Below, one piece after another: positions 44,473-54,555 of a DNA stretch of 64,000 nucleotides. Positions within the stretch are counted from its first letter, which is position 1; each line of letters begins with the position of its first letter. The position numbers and the translations under genes are program-made. The stretch lies in assembly GCA_021776915.1 (NCBI GenBank), contig JAIQZU010000035.1:1-64000 (forward strand), in the 5' to 3' direction. The notes below the pieces were generated by a model that was not told the DNA's origin, did no database searches, and worked only from the letters and a program-made list of their open reading frames with translations. This DNA comes from Candidatus Scalindua sp. GTDB taxonomy: Bacteria > Planctomycetota > Brocadiia > Brocadiales > Scalinduaceae.

Positions 44473-45549
44473 TTATTTGATCTCCTTCATGAGAGATTCA
44501 ACTTCCTCCCATACCATTTCAGAAGTAATACTTTCCATGCACTCATGGGTTCTGCACTCATATCTCAGGCAAGGGCTGCAGGAAATTTTCATGCCCGTAA
44601 CAATGCGGCTTTTGGACTTTGCATTATAAGGACCGTATCGATAATAGTTTTCCGGCCCAAAGATAACGACAAACGGTATATTTAATGCATCGGCAATGTG
44701 GAAAGGCCCTGTGTCATTTGAAATAAATAATTGAACCCGTTCCAAAAGGGCGCCAAGTCTGCCAAGCGGAAATCCGATTGCCAGGAGGGGTTCAACATCA
44801 TTAAGTTCATCATTTATCTTATTCACAACGTTATCATTACTTCCGCCAGTAAGAATAATCTGAGCTTTGTATTTCTGGTATGACTTTCTTGCTACCTCAA
44901 TAAACCCTTCACTTTTCCATTGTCTGGTAGGAACGAACGCCCCGGGCTGCATGGCCACGATTGTCCTGTTGGCGCTAATCCCTGAATCCAGCAGCCAGTC
45001 GTTTATAAATTCTCTATCTTCCGTAGAAATATAGAATTCTTGTTTTGTATCGTCAGCTTCCGCCCCTATTGCTCCGGCAATCAGCAGTTTTCTGTCAACC
45101 TCATGGACTTTTCCAAAAAGGTCGTCATGCACTTTGACATCCAGAAAAAATCCCTTTCCGTCAGAATTCCTGCCGACTCTGTTTCCTGCGCCCACACATA
45201 TATAAAATATATATCTCAGCAGAGATGATTTCCATGATTCAATAGCCTCCAGATCTATCATCATGTCAAACCTCTCCTTGCGTAAGGACCATAATAATCG
45301 TAAGTTTGAGAATACTTGATTATAGATAGACCTTGACGGGCCTTTGCTGAATGACTCCAGCTTAAAATACAGAATCTTATCTGCATAACGTTTATTGTTC
45401 AAAGCCAGCGCAGACCTTGGAACGGTGAGTAAAGTAATTTCGCTGTTTGAAAATTTTTTACGTATGGCTTTTAAAGCAGGTGTTGACATTATCATGTCAC
45501 CAATCCCGCCTGCTTCCATTATTAAAATTTTATTATATTCACCGTGCAT
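44473..45549 (-). CDS. Glycosyltransferase family 9 protein (heptosyltransferase-like), distal
   Basis: 358 residues. The GT9 signature is IMEAGGIGDMIMSTPALKAI at the N-terminus; ISNDTGPFHIADALNIPFVV is the donor-site motif, and SCSPCLRYECRTHECMESIT is the Cys-rich tail shared with the neighbour. Such enzymes add heptose or related sugars to lipopolysaccharide core in the cytoplasm. It is the last gene of the minus-strand operon, 18 bp after the paralogue. Confidence 0.88.
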   Translation of the reverse strand: MHGEYNKILIMEAGGIGDMIMSTPALKAIRKKFSNSEITLLTVPRSALALNNKRYADKILYFKLESFSKGPSRSIYNQVFSNLRLLWSLRKERFDMMIDLEAIESWKSSLLRYIFYICVGAGNRVGRNSDGKGFFLDVKVHDDLFGKVHEVDRKLLIAGAIGAEADDTKQEFYISTEDREFINDWLLDSGISANRTIVAMQPGAFVPTRQWKSEGFIEVARKSYQKYKAQIILTGGSNDNVVNKINDELNDVEPLLAIGFPLGRLGALLERVQLFISNDTGPFHIADALNIPFVVIFGPENYYRYGPYNAKSKSRIVTGMKISCSPCLRYECRTHECMESITSEMVWEEVESLMKEIK

Positions 45550-45567
45550 TTTGATTCTGAAGAAGAT

Positions 45568-46758
45568 TTATTTTCTTGATTGACCAATTAAATTCTCGTT
45601 TGAACTTAGAAGGTTTAAGTCCTTTAGTTGTCTTGTTACTGCGGCCAAAAATTCATCTGTCGTAATCAACTCCATACATTCATGTGTCTCGCAAATCCCC
45701 TTTTTACATGGGCTGCAATCCAGGTCTTTTCTCAAGACTATGTGATTATCTCCGCGCGGCCACCAGTGGAAAGGGATGGTAGGCCCCATTGTTGAAACTG
45801 TCGGGATATTTAAAGCTGTTGCTATGTGGAGAGGCCCGGAGTTATTACAGAGAAAAAGATTACAATGGCTCATGACAGAAATAAATTCCCTTAGATTAAG
45901 TTCTTCAAGAATGATGGGTTTTCTAGCAGCACAATCTTTAAATCCTGATATTAGCGATCTTTCATCCCGACCGCCAAAAAGGATTACTTTTATACCATAG
46001 CCGGCTATCAGAGAATCGGATATAGCCGCAAATCTTTCTACAGGCCATCTCTGGCTCTCATAATTTCCACCCGGATGTATGCCAATAATTCTATCTTCCG
46101 GATTTACTCCAGCTTTTTTCAGGATTCTGGAAGCATTTTCTTTTTCATCTACACTCAAAAAGATTTCCGGTTGTTCTTTATTTGCCTTTACTCCTATACA
46201 CCCTATCAAGCCGAGAATGTAATCAATCATATGTTTTTTGTCGGTGGAAACAGGAAAAGTATTTGAAGCATACCTTATATTATAAAAAAATCCTCTTCCG
46301 GCAAACTCGAAACCAAGCCTGTACTTATTCCCAACAATACGGGTTATAAATGATGTGTTTAGTTCATAATCAAGATATGGATCAATAACAAGGTCGAATT
46401 CACTTTTACGTATATCCTTAAAGAAAGATAACCTGTTGTTCAGGCTTTTGTATTTATTCTCTCTGTCATAAACCAATATGTAATCAATAAACGGATTATT
46501 GATTACTATATTTTTATTTACCGGATTAGCCAGCACAGTAATTTTTGCATCAGGCCACTTTTCTTTTAAGGCTCTATAGATCGGCGTTGTCATCACCATA
46601 TCGCCGATCCTGTCGAGTCGAATGACTAATATATTCTTGATATTTGCATCTGACAAATCTTCCTTAGTATAAGTCTTTGTAAAAAGGCGCAAACCTCCGA
46701 ATATGAGATTCCTGAGCGTAAGATACAAATCTTCAATTTTTCTATTTCTCGAGTTCAT
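45568..46758 (-). CDS. Glycosyltransferase family 9 protein (heptosyltransferase-like), proximal
   Basis: 396 residues: NILVIRLDRIGDMVMTTPIY at the N-terminus, GIHPGGNYESQRWPVERFAA in the middle, LCNNSGPLHIATALNIPTVS in the donor site, and DCSPCKKGICETHECMELIT at the end. It is a paralogue of 44473. It precedes that gene in a glycan operon that also includes a GT4 enzyme upstream. Confidence 0.9.
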   Translation of the reverse strand: MNSRNRKIEDLYLTLRNLIFGGLRLFTKTYTKEDLSDANIKNILVIRLDRIGDMVMTTPIYRALKEKWPDAKITVLANPVNKNIVINNPFIDYILVYDRENKYKSLNNRLSFFKDIRKSEFDLVIDPYLDYELNTSFITRIVGNKYRLGFEFAGRGFFYNIRYASNTFPVSTDKKHMIDYILGLIGCIGVKANKEQPEIFLSVDEKENASRILKKAGVNPEDRIIGIHPGGNYESQRWPVERFAAISDSLIAGYGIKVILFGGRDERSLISGFKDCAARKPIILEELNLREFISVMSHCNLFLCNNSGPLHIATALNIPTVSTMGPTIPFHWWPRGDNHIVLRKDLDCSPCKKGICETHECMELITTDEFLAAVTRQLKDLNLLSSNENLIGQSRK

Positions 46759-46771
46759 TTTCGTTATAGGC

Positions 46772-47211
46772 CACTAAGTCACAAAGCCACTAAAAACTAA
46801 ATAATTATTCGCTTTATACCGTCTTTAATATACTTCCTATTGAAATTGACGAGAAAACCTAAACGCTTTCCAGTAAGTTTCAAATGACTCAATATTTGTG
46901 CCTCCCAAACTGGATTTATATTATCAACTGCTTTAAGTTCACAGATGATAAGATTCTCAACTAATACATCCAATCTTAAGCCTTCATCAAACATCATACC
47001 ATCATAAACAATAGGAACTTCTACTTGTCTTTGATAAACCAGATTCCTTTTTGAAAGCTCATGACAAAAACAAGCCTCATATATTTTTTCAAGTAAGCCG
47101 GGACCTAATTCCTTGTGTACACAATATGCTGCATCAACAATTTTTGTCGCTATTTCTTCTTCTTTTTTGGAAAGTAGTTTGTACATTTTAGTATTGCTTT
47201 GTGTCTTAGTG
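46772..47211. repeat. GxxExxY cassette bounded by inverted repeats
   Basis: CACTAAGTCACAAAG (46772-46786) and its inverted partner at 47197-47211 match at 14 of 15 positions and lie tightly around a single gene. The family of CACTAAG-ACACAAAG repeats also appears as a remnant near 40535-40562. This looks like a one-gene mobile cassette inserted between glycosyltransferase genes. Confidence 0.5.
46797..47186 (-). CDS. GxxExxY protein (PD-(D/E)XK nuclease-like fold)
   Basis: About 129 residues from ATG 47186 (MYKLLSKKEEE); the longer frame to 47240 reads through repeat sequence. The name-giving motif is GPGLLEKIYEACFCHEL, and the nuclease-like core is RLDVLVENLIICELKAVD with the D...ExK pattern. 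The function of the family is unknown. It is flanked by inverted repeats and is unrelated to the surrounding glycosyltransferases. Confidence 0.85.
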   Translation of the reverse strand: MYKLLSKKEEEIATKIVDAAYCVHKELGPGLLEKIYEACFCHELSKRNLVYQRQVEVPIVYDGMMFDEGLRLDVLVENLIICELKAVDNINPVWEAQILSHLKLTGKRLGFLVNFNRKYIKDGIKRIII

Positions 47212-47232
47212 CCTTGGTGGCAAAATTGAATT

Positions 47233-48381
47233 TTACACAACCTTGTTTTCCAACAACTCTAAATAGACATTTTCTGTCTCTTTTATATTCCGTTCAATCG
47301 TAAACATCGCCTCAACTCTTTTTCTTCCTGCGTTTCCGTACTGTTCTGCAAGAGCTTTGTTATTTAAAAGCTTCATAATGCATTTTGCCATTTCTGATGA
47401 GTCTCCCGGATCGACCAGTAAACCGGTAACACCTTCCTGTACAACCTCCGGTGTGCCTCCCGCATTTGTTGCCACAAGGGGTTTTCTCATTGCCATAGAC
47501 TCAAACAGTACCCTGCTGCAGGCGTCTATTCCCGACGGTAGTACGATCACGTCCATGCTTGCAAGGATTTGTGGAATGTCCTTTCTAAATCCGGTAAAGA
47601 TGGTTTTCTTTTCAATTCCTTTCTCTACTGACATTGCATAGAGCGATTTTTCCAGTGATGGATTATTAAATGCCTCGCCAACAACCAGAAAACGTACATT
47701 CTTAAAATCCTGTAGAATAATCCTTGCACTCTCCAGGAAATACTCATAGCCTTTTTCCGGATCTATACGGCCTACAGTTCCGATTACGAGTTCGTCTTCG
47801 TCAATGTTAAATTCTTTTCTAATTACTTTTCCGCTTAGTTCTTTTAATTCGGGATCAAATTCTCTTAAGTCCACACCATTTAAAATTATCTTAATTCTGG
47901 TATCTATTTTTTCTTTTGTGAATCTGTTCCTGACTGCGCTTGAATTGCAAATAATCCTGTCCGGTAAAAAGGAAAAAATATTGTCACTGTCGAATCTTCC
48001 TCTTTCAAGACATCTCTCATGCCATACTATGGGAACGTCTTTTAATTTTGCAGCAATTGCACCAAAGAGATTGGAACGAGGCTGGTTTGAGTGGATCAGA
48101 TTTATCTGCCTCTTTTTTATGATATCTATGAGATGCCTGACGGTATTATAAATCTGTACAGGATTTGGCCATCTTATACCTGGGAATTGAACAAAGTCCG
48201 GAGTGATTTTTAGTTTTTCCAGCTCATCTATGAAAGGTCCTTCTTTAGAGCAGGTAAAGTGGGGTATAAAAAGTTTCCTATTTAATCCCTTCACTAAATT
48301 CAATAAACTTATCTCGGCCCCACCCATTATTGATTCATTGTGAAGATAGAGGATATTAAACTTTTTACCATCATTAACCAT
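47233..48381 (-). CDS. Glycosyltransferase family 4 protein
   Basis: 382 residues with a GT-B fold: YLHNESIMGGAEISLLNLVK at the N-terminus, IGTVGRIDPEKGYEYFLESA for the nucleotide-sugar domain, and VLPSGIDACSRVLFESMAMR (EX7E motif region) near the C-terminus. It probably builds the same surface glycan as the two GT9 enzymes. The acceptor and donor are unknown. Confidence 0.88.
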   Translation of the reverse strand: MVNDGKKFNILYLHNESIMGGAEISLLNLVKGLNRKLFIPHFTCSKEGPFIDELEKLKITPDFVQFPGIRWPNPVQIYNTVRHLIDIIKKRQINLIHSNQPRSNLFGAIAAKLKDVPIVWHERCLERGRFDSDNIFSFLPDRIICNSSAVRNRFTKEKIDTRIKIILNGVDLREFDPELKELSGKVIRKEFNIDEDELVIGTVGRIDPEKGYEYFLESARIILQDFKNVRFLVVGEAFNNPSLEKSLYAMSVEKGIEKKTIFTGFRKDIPQILASMDVIVLPSGIDACSRVLFESMAMRKPLVATNAGGTPEVVQEGVTGLLVDPGDSSEMAKCIMKLLNNKALAEQYGNAGRKRVEAMFTIERNIKETENVYLELLENKVV

Positions 48382-48424
48382 GTAAGCTTTTAATAAACGT
48401 TATAAGGCAAATTTATGTTTGTAA

Positions 48425-49390
48425 TTATATTTGCGGTTCTGCCTTGCCTACAGTCTTAAGCCAAAAGTGTCTGATAAGACTCTTTATTACGCGAATGAAA
48501 TCAAAACCTATCGGCGATAGGTTCGGGAGGATAAAATCATGTACTTTAACAAAAGGCAGGTCTTCACCGACTATTTCTATCTCAGATAAATTCTGTTCAC
48601 CTATTCCCAGTCTTTTTGCAGCCCTGAGAATGGGGACTTCTTCCGGGCGAACCGAAAGCAGCTCCGCCACTACTCTGTCCACCGCAATAACGTCTATCCC
48701 GCCGACAACTAATGAAACGTTTTTCGGCAAACCGCCGGAAGGCCCCGTCTTCTCCATAGCCATAACACTATCGACTATGGTAAATGATGGTTTAACCAAC
48801 TGGTAATTAGCGATCAACATATCCGCATACCACTCCAGATCATTTTTTGCCTTGAAGTGCCGCCACGCCTTTTGCTTCCCGCTTACGCATCCATACAAGT
48901 TTTTAACTCCTGCTGTAAAGAGGACCTGGACATGGGCCTTGAGTTTAGGGAGGTTGATTATGGCGTCAACATCCAGTGCCTTGCCAGAAACTGTCAGGGA
49001 AAATTCTTTGCCCCCACAGTTAATGGATGCCTTTCTGGGCTTGTCCAGTTCAATAAGATCAATACCCAGTTTTTCTGCAACCTTATCCAGTCCTACACGT
49101 CTGGCTATTTTTCTTACAGAGCCAAAGCCAGGGCTGTCTCCTATAACGGGTGTGGCTCCTGCTTCAATAACCATTTCTGCGACAGTCTCTACAACAACTG
49201 GATGTGTAATCACGCAATCTTCAGTTTCGCTTTCCTTCAGGAAATTTGGTTTTAGAAGAACCTTTGATCCTTTTTTGACAACGGTTTCAATTCCGCCAAA
49301 ATAAGAAAATGTTTTGTTTATTGCATTGCGGATATCTTCTTTAGAGTAATTTGTACATTTTACCAGTGAGACTTTAGTCAAGTTTGTCAT
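48425..49390 (-). CDS. DUF362 protein
   Basis: About 321 residues from ATG 49390 (MTNLTKVSLVKC), which has GGAG six bases upstream; an ATG four codons earlier is the alternative. The family pattern is visible: VLLKPNFLKESETEDCVITH, GATPVIGDSPGFGSVRKIAR, INLPKLKAHVQVLFTAGVKN and VDRVVAELLSVRPEEV. The catalytic role of this family is unknown. The ferredoxin-like Cys motifs present in some members are absent. It is the first gene of the minus-strand operon. Confidence 0.85.
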   Translation of the reverse strand: MTNLTKVSLVKCTNYSKEDIRNAINKTFSYFGGIETVVKKGSKVLLKPNFLKESETEDCVITHPVVVETVAEMVIEAGATPVIGDSPGFGSVRKIARRVGLDKVAEKLGIDLIELDKPRKASINCGGKEFSLTVSGKALDVDAIINLPKLKAHVQVLFTAGVKNLYGCVSGKQKAWRHFKAKNDLEWYADMLIANYQLVKPSFTIVDSVMAMEKTGPSGGLPKNVSLVVGGIDVIAVDRVVAELLSVRPEEVPILRAAKRLGIGEQNLSEIEIVGEDLPFVKVHDFILPNLSPIGFDFIRVIKSLIRHFWLKTVGKAEPQI

Positions 49391-49763
49391 AATACTCTCC
49401 ATTTATTCATTTAATATTAATGTCCATATATACTTTTTAACTTTCTACCACCTTTCCGTTAACTGTTTTGTCACATAGCGGCCTTCTGCAAGTTTACTGT
49501 TGAATTATAGTCTATGTCTGTCGTAATATAATGTCAAGTACGTTTTACCCACGAAAATCACGAAATATCACGAAAGGATTTCTTTTGTGTTCTTTTCATG
49601 TGTTTTGTAGGTTTTTTTGAAAAACTATTCATAGCCGCAACCAAATTTGAAATACCTAAAGTTGAAAAATAAAAAATTTATTTTTTGCCACGACTTTAGT
49701 TCACTTCAAACTTCCTGCCCGAACTGCTTGGCAGGCGGGTAGGCACTTTTAACTTTTTATGAC
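49391..49763. other. Divergent intergenic region
   Basis: No coding frame. It should hold the promoters of DUF362 (minus) and mtaB (plus). The segment at about 49548-49610 (ACCCACGAAAATCACGAAAT...) resembles the CACAAAG-type repeats, and 49714-49744 is a REP-like palindrome 20 bp before mtaB. Confidence 0.5.
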
Positions 49764-51098
49764 ATGAAAACTTGCGCATTTATCACTCTTGGGTGTAAAG
49801 TAAACCAATACGAAACCCAGGCATTAAGGGAGGCCATTATATCAAATGGATATGAAGAGGCCTCCATGAGTTCTCCTGCTGATTTATGCGTCATAAACAC
49901 GTGTACTGTCACTTCCACGAGTGATGAAAAGTCACGACACCAAATCAGGAAAGTTATAAGAAATAATCCGGACGCAACCGTGATTGTTACAGGATGCTAT
50001 GCCGAGTCAGATGCAGAGGCAATTAAGAAAATTGATGGCGTCGGCTATGTCTTTGAAAAGGGCAAAGAGAGTAGGATAATTGATTTTGTTAAAAACGGGT
50101 CTCTTTCCGATAATAATTCCGTACCGGTTTCAAGCAGCATTAGAGAACCGTATACAAAGGAACTGCGCCGTAATGAATCTGCATTCAACTTGAAGGTTAG
50201 TAAGTTTGACGGCCATACCAGGGCATTCCTGAAGATTGAAGATGGATGTGATATCTTCTGTTCTTACTGTATAATTCCTTATGTCAGAGGGAAAGTCATA
50301 AGTAAGAAGATAGGCGATATTCTTTTTGAAGCAGAGCAACTGATAAGCAACGGCTATAAGGAAATTGTACTTACGGGTATACATCTTGGAGCATACGGTA
50401 AGGAGGTGGGATATAAATTTAATATTATAAACGTATTAGAAGAACTGCAAACCCTGTCTGGGTTAGAGAGGATCAGACTTAGCTCTATAGAGGTAAATGA
50501 GATTACGGATAGCCTGATTGACATAATTGCAGATTCAGATAAGGTCTGCCCTCACTTTCATCTTCCCCTTCAGAGCGGAGATGATTACATCCTGAAGCGG
50601 ATGAACAGAAAGTATAACTCTGCTCAATATCTCAAGACATTGGAAAAGATTAAAGAAAGACTGGAGCTGCCTTCAATATCGACAGACGTAATGGTTGGCT
50701 TTCCAGGGGAGGAGGAAAAACATTTTGAAAATACACTGAGGCTTTGTGAACAGGCCGGATTCAGCAGAACACACATCTTCCCTTATAGTCCACGCGAAGA
50801 CACTCCTGCGGCTAAAATGCCTGGCCATTGCAAACCTTCCGAGACTAAGGCACGAAAGAAGGAACTTGAATCTCTGACAGCAGAAACATCTTTAAGATAT
50901 AAGAAATCGTTTATCGGGAGAAACATAAGTATCCTGGTAGAAAGAACCAGAGACAAGAAAACAGGAAAACTGTGTGGTTATTCAGACAGGTATATAAAGG
51001 TTTTATTTGACGGCACTGATGATTTAATGAATGAAATTGTAGATATTTATGTAGAAAGGGTCTTGCCTCAGTTTGTTATGGGTAAGTGCCGTGTCTAA
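49764..51098 (+). CDS. mtaB: tRNA t6A37 methylthiotransferase MtaB
   Basis: 444 residues. It adds a methylthio group to t6A37 of ANN-decoding tRNAs. The UPF0004 domain starts FITLGCKVNQYETQALRE with the first Fe-S Cys, NTCTVTSTSDEKSRHQIRK the second, GCYAESD the third; the radical-SAM motif is CDIFCSYCIIPYVRG. A C-terminal TRAM-like domain includes ILVERTRDKKTG. Length fits the family. Confidence 0.94.
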   Translation: MKTCAFITLGCKVNQYETQALREAIISNGYEEASMSSPADLCVINTCTVTSTSDEKSRHQIRKVIRNNPDATVIVTGCYAESDAEAIKKIDGVGYVFEKGKESRIIDFVKNGSLSDNNSVPVSSSIREPYTKELRRNESAFNLKVSKFDGHTRAFLKIEDGCDIFCSYCIIPYVRGKVISKKIGDILFEAEQLISNGYKEIVLTGIHLGAYGKEVGYKFNIINVLEELQTLSGLERIRLSSIEVNEITDSLIDIIADSDKVCPHFHLPLQSGDDYILKRMNRKYNSAQYLKTLEKIKERLELPSISTDVMVGFPGEEEKHFENTLRLCEQAGFSRTHIFPYSPREDTPAAKMPGHCKPSETKARKKELESLTAETSLRYKKSFIGRNISILVERTRDKKTGKLCGYSDRYIKVLFDGTDDLMNEIVDIYVERVLPQFVMGKCRV

Positions 51099-51110
51099 CA
51101 GTATAAAATT

Positions 51111-51140
51111 ACCCGCCCGGATGAATCCATTCGGACGGGC
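51111..51140. repeat. REP-like palindrome
   Basis: ACCCGCCCGGATGAATCCAT followed by TCGGACGGGC. It is followed at about 51182-51205 by another GC-rich stem (GTCCGCCTGTCGGCAGACAG). Confidence 0.5.
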
Positions 51141-51261
51141 AAAACTCAAATAACAAATTTCAAACAAATCTCAAATCACAATGTCCGCCTGTCGGCAGAC
51201 AGGGATGACCAAAATCAGTTTGTTTAGGAATTTTGAATTTTAGTAATTGGAATTTGTTTGT

Positions 51262-51335
51262 TATCCTTCGACTCCGCTCAGGATGACGCGACACTAAATA
51301 CTAAGGATGACGTCACACTGAGCGGAGTCGAAGTG
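51262..51335. repeat. Rearranged copy of the two-hairpin repeat
   Basis: CCTTCGACTCCGCTCA (51263-) and TGAGCGGAGTCGAAG (ending 51333) are inverted arms now separated by about 40 bases containing GGATGACG twice. It sits about 25 bp before the phospholipase D-like gene. Confidence 0.7.
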
Positions 51336-51358
51336 TTATCTATATATTAAACTACAAA

Positions 51359-51946
51359 ATGAAGCTAAATAAAATATCCACCATCATATCATGTACAATC
51401 CTCATTTTCATTTCGGTTTTATTGTGCGAGATAAGGCCTGTTTATTCTCTGCCGGCAGATGATGTAATCCCACTCGTTGATGCAGAATATTATCCGGCAG
51501 TCCATAAGGCATTGGCCAATGCCAGAAAGTCTATATTATGTGTTATGTACATGGCAAAGCTGAATCCAAAGTATACGGGAGGCGATGAGTATCAACTGGT
51601 TCTTGACCTCATAAATGCACATAAGAGGGGTGTGGAGGTTCGGGTAATTTTCGACCAGAACGTTAAATTCTGGGAAAAAGGCAAAAAGAGAAACGTAATA
51701 GAAAAAAAGAGTGAATACGCATATGAACTGCTTTCAAAAAATGGTGTTCCCGTCTTTTATGATAACGAAAACAAGGTAACCCATAACAAGGTACTGATTG
51801 TTGATAAGTACATAACAATCATTGGAAGTACAAACTGGACTTACAGTGCATTGAGAAAAAATCATGAGGCGTCTGTAATGATAAAGTCCAGGAGTGTTGC
51901 GCTTGCATTTGAAGGGCAATTTGAAAAAATAGAGAGAGAACGTTAG
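51359..51946 (+). CDS. Exported phospholipase D-like protein
   Basis: 195 residues with a signal peptide (ISTIISCTILIFISVLLCEI) and one HKD motif: THNKVLIVDKYITIIGSTNW. Single-HKD proteins of this size act as dimers, for example Nuc-type endonucleases and certain phospholipases (family knowledge). It is probably periplasmic. Substrate unknown. Confidence 0.83.
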   Translation: MKLNKISTIISCTILIFISVLLCEIRPVYSLPADDVIPLVDAEYYPAVHKALANARKSILCVMYMAKLNPKYTGGDEYQLVLDLINAHKRGVEVRVIFDQNVKFWEKGKKRNVIEKKSEYAYELLSKNGVPVFYDNENKVTHNKVLIVDKYITIIGSTNWTYSALRKNHEASVMIKSRSVALAFEGQFEKIERER

Positions 51947-52057
51947 CTAAGTAGTGTAATAATAATAGCATAAAAATATCTTGCATTAATAAATACGCTT
52001 TGTTATAAAAGAAAGTTTCGAAACTTCAAAAGGCTTAAATAATATTGGAGGTTCCTG

Positions 52058-52717
52058 TTGATCATAGCGATCGATGGGCCGGCTGGGTCTGGAAAAAGTA
52101 CTGCGGCAAAAGGATTGGCTGAGCGTCTCGGTTTTACGTATCTTGATAGTGGTGCAATGTATAGAGCCTTTACATGGAAAGCCCACAGCGTGGGCGTTGA
52201 TTTCGGTGATAAGGAAGGGCTCCTTAAGTTGCTGAATGAGACCAACATCAGGATAGACTGCTCGGCAAATGGCACAGAGGTATTTGTAGATGGTATTAAT
52301 GTAACAAAAGAGATAAGACAACCGTCTATAACTGAAAACATACATCATGTGTCCAGCCTGGAGTTTGTCCGAAAGAAAATGGTTAAACTCCAGAGAGACT
52401 TTGCAAGGGGAAAAGACATTGTTGCCGAAGGCAGGGATATGTGTACGGTTGTCTTCCCTGATGCAGATAAAAAAATTTACATGGATGCAGATATCAGTGA
52501 AAGAGCGAAGAGGCGTCATTCTGAACTCAAGACTAATAATGATGCAAGCGACATAAATAATGTAGTAGATGACCTTAGCCAGAGGGACCACAGAGATTCG
52601 ACAAGGCAGTTCGCCCCACTTAAAAGAGTACCTGACGCCTTCTACCTTGACACAACGAACCTGAACGCAGAAGGAGTAGTCAGCATTTTGATTAAAGAGA
52701 TTAAGTTAAGTCCTTAA
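52058..52717 (+). CDS. cmk: Cytidylate kinase
   Basis: 219 residues from TTG 52058, supported by TTGGAGG seven bases upstream. IIAIDGPAGSGKSTAAKGLA is the P-loop, YLDSGAMYRAFTWKA the CMP-binding site, and AEGRDMCTVVFPDADKKIYM follows. It phosphorylates CMP/dCMP. cmk-rpsA order is a common bacterial arrangement. Confidence 0.95.
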   Translation: MIIAIDGPAGSGKSTAAKGLAERLGFTYLDSGAMYRAFTWKAHSVGVDFGDKEGLLKLLNETNIRIDCSANGTEVFVDGINVTKEIRQPSITENIHHVSSLEFVRKKMVKLQRDFARGKDIVAEGRDMCTVVFPDADKKIYMDADISERAKRRHSELKTNNDASDINNVVDDLSQRDHRDSTRQFAPLKRVPDAFYLDTTNLNAEGVVSILIKEIKLSP

Positions 52718-52782
52718 TAAAAACTTTAAATTTTAAACTTATTTAGCAGCATATAAACTTTATTTTTCGGAGAATTATTTTA

Positions 52783-54555
52783 ATGGTCAACAAAATTATT
52801 TTAGAAGAATACGAAATTAATCAGGAAGAAATAGAGAGGGAACTTGAAGAAATAATAGGAGGTGACAGCCTTGAAAAGATTGAGGCAGTCTTCGACACTT
52901 CAGTTAAAAAGTTCGATTTAGGAACGATTTTAAAAGGCAGGATACTGGGTGTTATAGGTAATAACGTAATATTAGACACGGGATATAAATCAGAAGGAAC
53001 AATTCCGCTCTCTGAATTTGATAGTACTGAAGATGCTGAAATAGGGAATGAGATAGAGGTAATGCTGGAGTCATTTGAGGATGACACAGGTTTAATCCAG
53101 ATTTCAAAACGTAAGGCAGATCGTATTCGTGGTTGGGAGAAGGTTGTTGACAAATATAAAGAAGGGGACGTAGTAACAGGTAAAGTTGTAAGAAAGATAA
53201 AGGGTGGATTGCTGGTAGATGTAGGTATACCAATCTTTTTGCCGGCATCACAAATTGATGTGAAGCCTCCCGGTGAGATAGCTGAGTATATTGGTACTGA
53301 AGTGACGTGCAAAATATTAAAGATAGATGAAGTACAACAGAATATTATAGTATCAAGAAGAAAGCTTATAGAAGAAGAACGAAATAAGCTGAAGCGAGAA
53401 TTCCTGGATAATGTTGAGGTTGGGCAGGTTGTGAATGGCGTAGTTAAGAATATTGCAGACTTTGGCGCATTTATTGACCTTGGCGGCATAGACGGGTTGC
53501 TTCACATAACAGATATGAGCTGGGGGAGGATTAGTCATCCTTCAGAAATGTTAGCAATCGGCGATGAGACAGAAGTAAAGATACTTGATATAGATGCAGT
53601 TAAGGATAAGGTCTCTCTCGGTCTAAAACAGAAAACAGAAAACCCATGGGCAAACGTAGAGGAAAGATATCCAATTGGGTCAAAAATTAAAGGACAAGTG
53701 GTGAACATTATGTCATATGGAGCCTTTGTCAAACTGGAAACCGGTATAGAAGGGCTGGTACATATTTCTGAAATGTCGTGGACAAGACGTATAAATCATC
53801 CTTCAGAAGTGGTTGCCATTGGAGACTCTGTTGAGGCCATAGTATTAAATATAAACAAGGATAAAGAAGAAATTTCCCTAAGTATCAAGCAAGTTGAGCA
53901 AAATCCATGGACAAATATAGAAGAAAAATACCAGCCGGGAATCACAATAAAGGGAAGAGTCAGGAATCTGACTAATTACGGCGCCTTTATAGAAATAGAT
54001 GAAGGCATAGACGGTCTTCTTCATATATCAGACATGTCATGGTCGAAAAAAGTTGCGCACCCTTCAGAAATAATAAAAAAAGGTGATAAGATAGAAGTTA
54101 AAATACTGTCAGTTGACAAGGAGAAGAAAAGGGTATCATTAGGTATTAAACAACTTACAGAAGATCCATGGAAGAAAGAGATACCGGAAAAATATTCTGT
54201 CGGAGATACTGTAAAAGGCAAGGTTACCAAGATGACTGATTTTGGTGCATTCATAGACATGGGTAGCGGCCTGGAAGGATTATTGCATATTTCAGAGGTA
54301 TCTAATGAAAAGATTAAAAAGCTTGAAAGCGTTCTTTCCATCGGACAGGAACTGGATGTAAAGATTGTAAAGATAGAGCCGGAGGCGAGAAAGATAGGCC
54401 TTAGCCTTAAAGGTGTTACGAACGCGTCAGTACAGGAAACCCAACCACAGGAAGAACAATCGCAGGAAGAACAAGCCGATACAGAAGCTTCTGAAGAAGT
54501 TATCGAAGACGCTATTGAAGAAAAGGGTGGTGAAGCGGAAGATGAAAATGTATAA
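52783..54555 (+). CDS. rpsA: Ribosomal protein S1
   Basis: 590 residues with six S1/OB repeats, starting at about residues 47, 132, 218, 303, 389 and 475. The latter four share the pattern GAFIDLG-GI-GLLHI-DMSW. An acidic Gln/Glu-rich C-terminal tail (about 555-590) follows. It binds mRNA on the small ribosomal subunit. The ribosome binding site GGAG lies upstream of ATG 52783. Confidence 0.95.
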   Translation: MVNKIILEEYEINQEEIERELEEIIGGDSLEKIEAVFDTSVKKFDLGTILKGRILGVIGNNVILDTGYKSEGTIPLSEFDSTEDAEIGNEIEVMLESFEDDTGLIQISKRKADRIRGWEKVVDKYKEGDVVTGKVVRKIKGGLLVDVGIPIFLPASQIDVKPPGEIAEYIGTEVTCKILKIDEVQQNIIVSRRKLIEEERNKLKREFLDNVEVGQVVNGVVKNIADFGAFIDLGGIDGLLHITDMSWGRISHPSEMLAIGDETEVKILDIDAVKDKVSLGLKQKTENPWANVEERYPIGSKIKGQVVNIMSYGAFVKLETGIEGLVHISEMSWTRRINHPSEVVAIGDSVEAIVLNINKDKEEISLSIKQVEQNPWTNIEEKYQPGITIKGRVRNLTNYGAFIEIDEGIDGLLHISDMSWSKKVAHPSEIIKKGDKIEVKILSVDKEKKRVSLGIKQLTEDPWKKEIPEKYSVGDTVKGKVTKMTDFGAFIDMGSGLEGLLHISEVSNEKIKKLESVLSIGQELDVKIVKIEPEARKIGLSLKGVTNASVQETQPQEEQSQEEQADTEASEEVIEDAIEEKGGEAEDENV

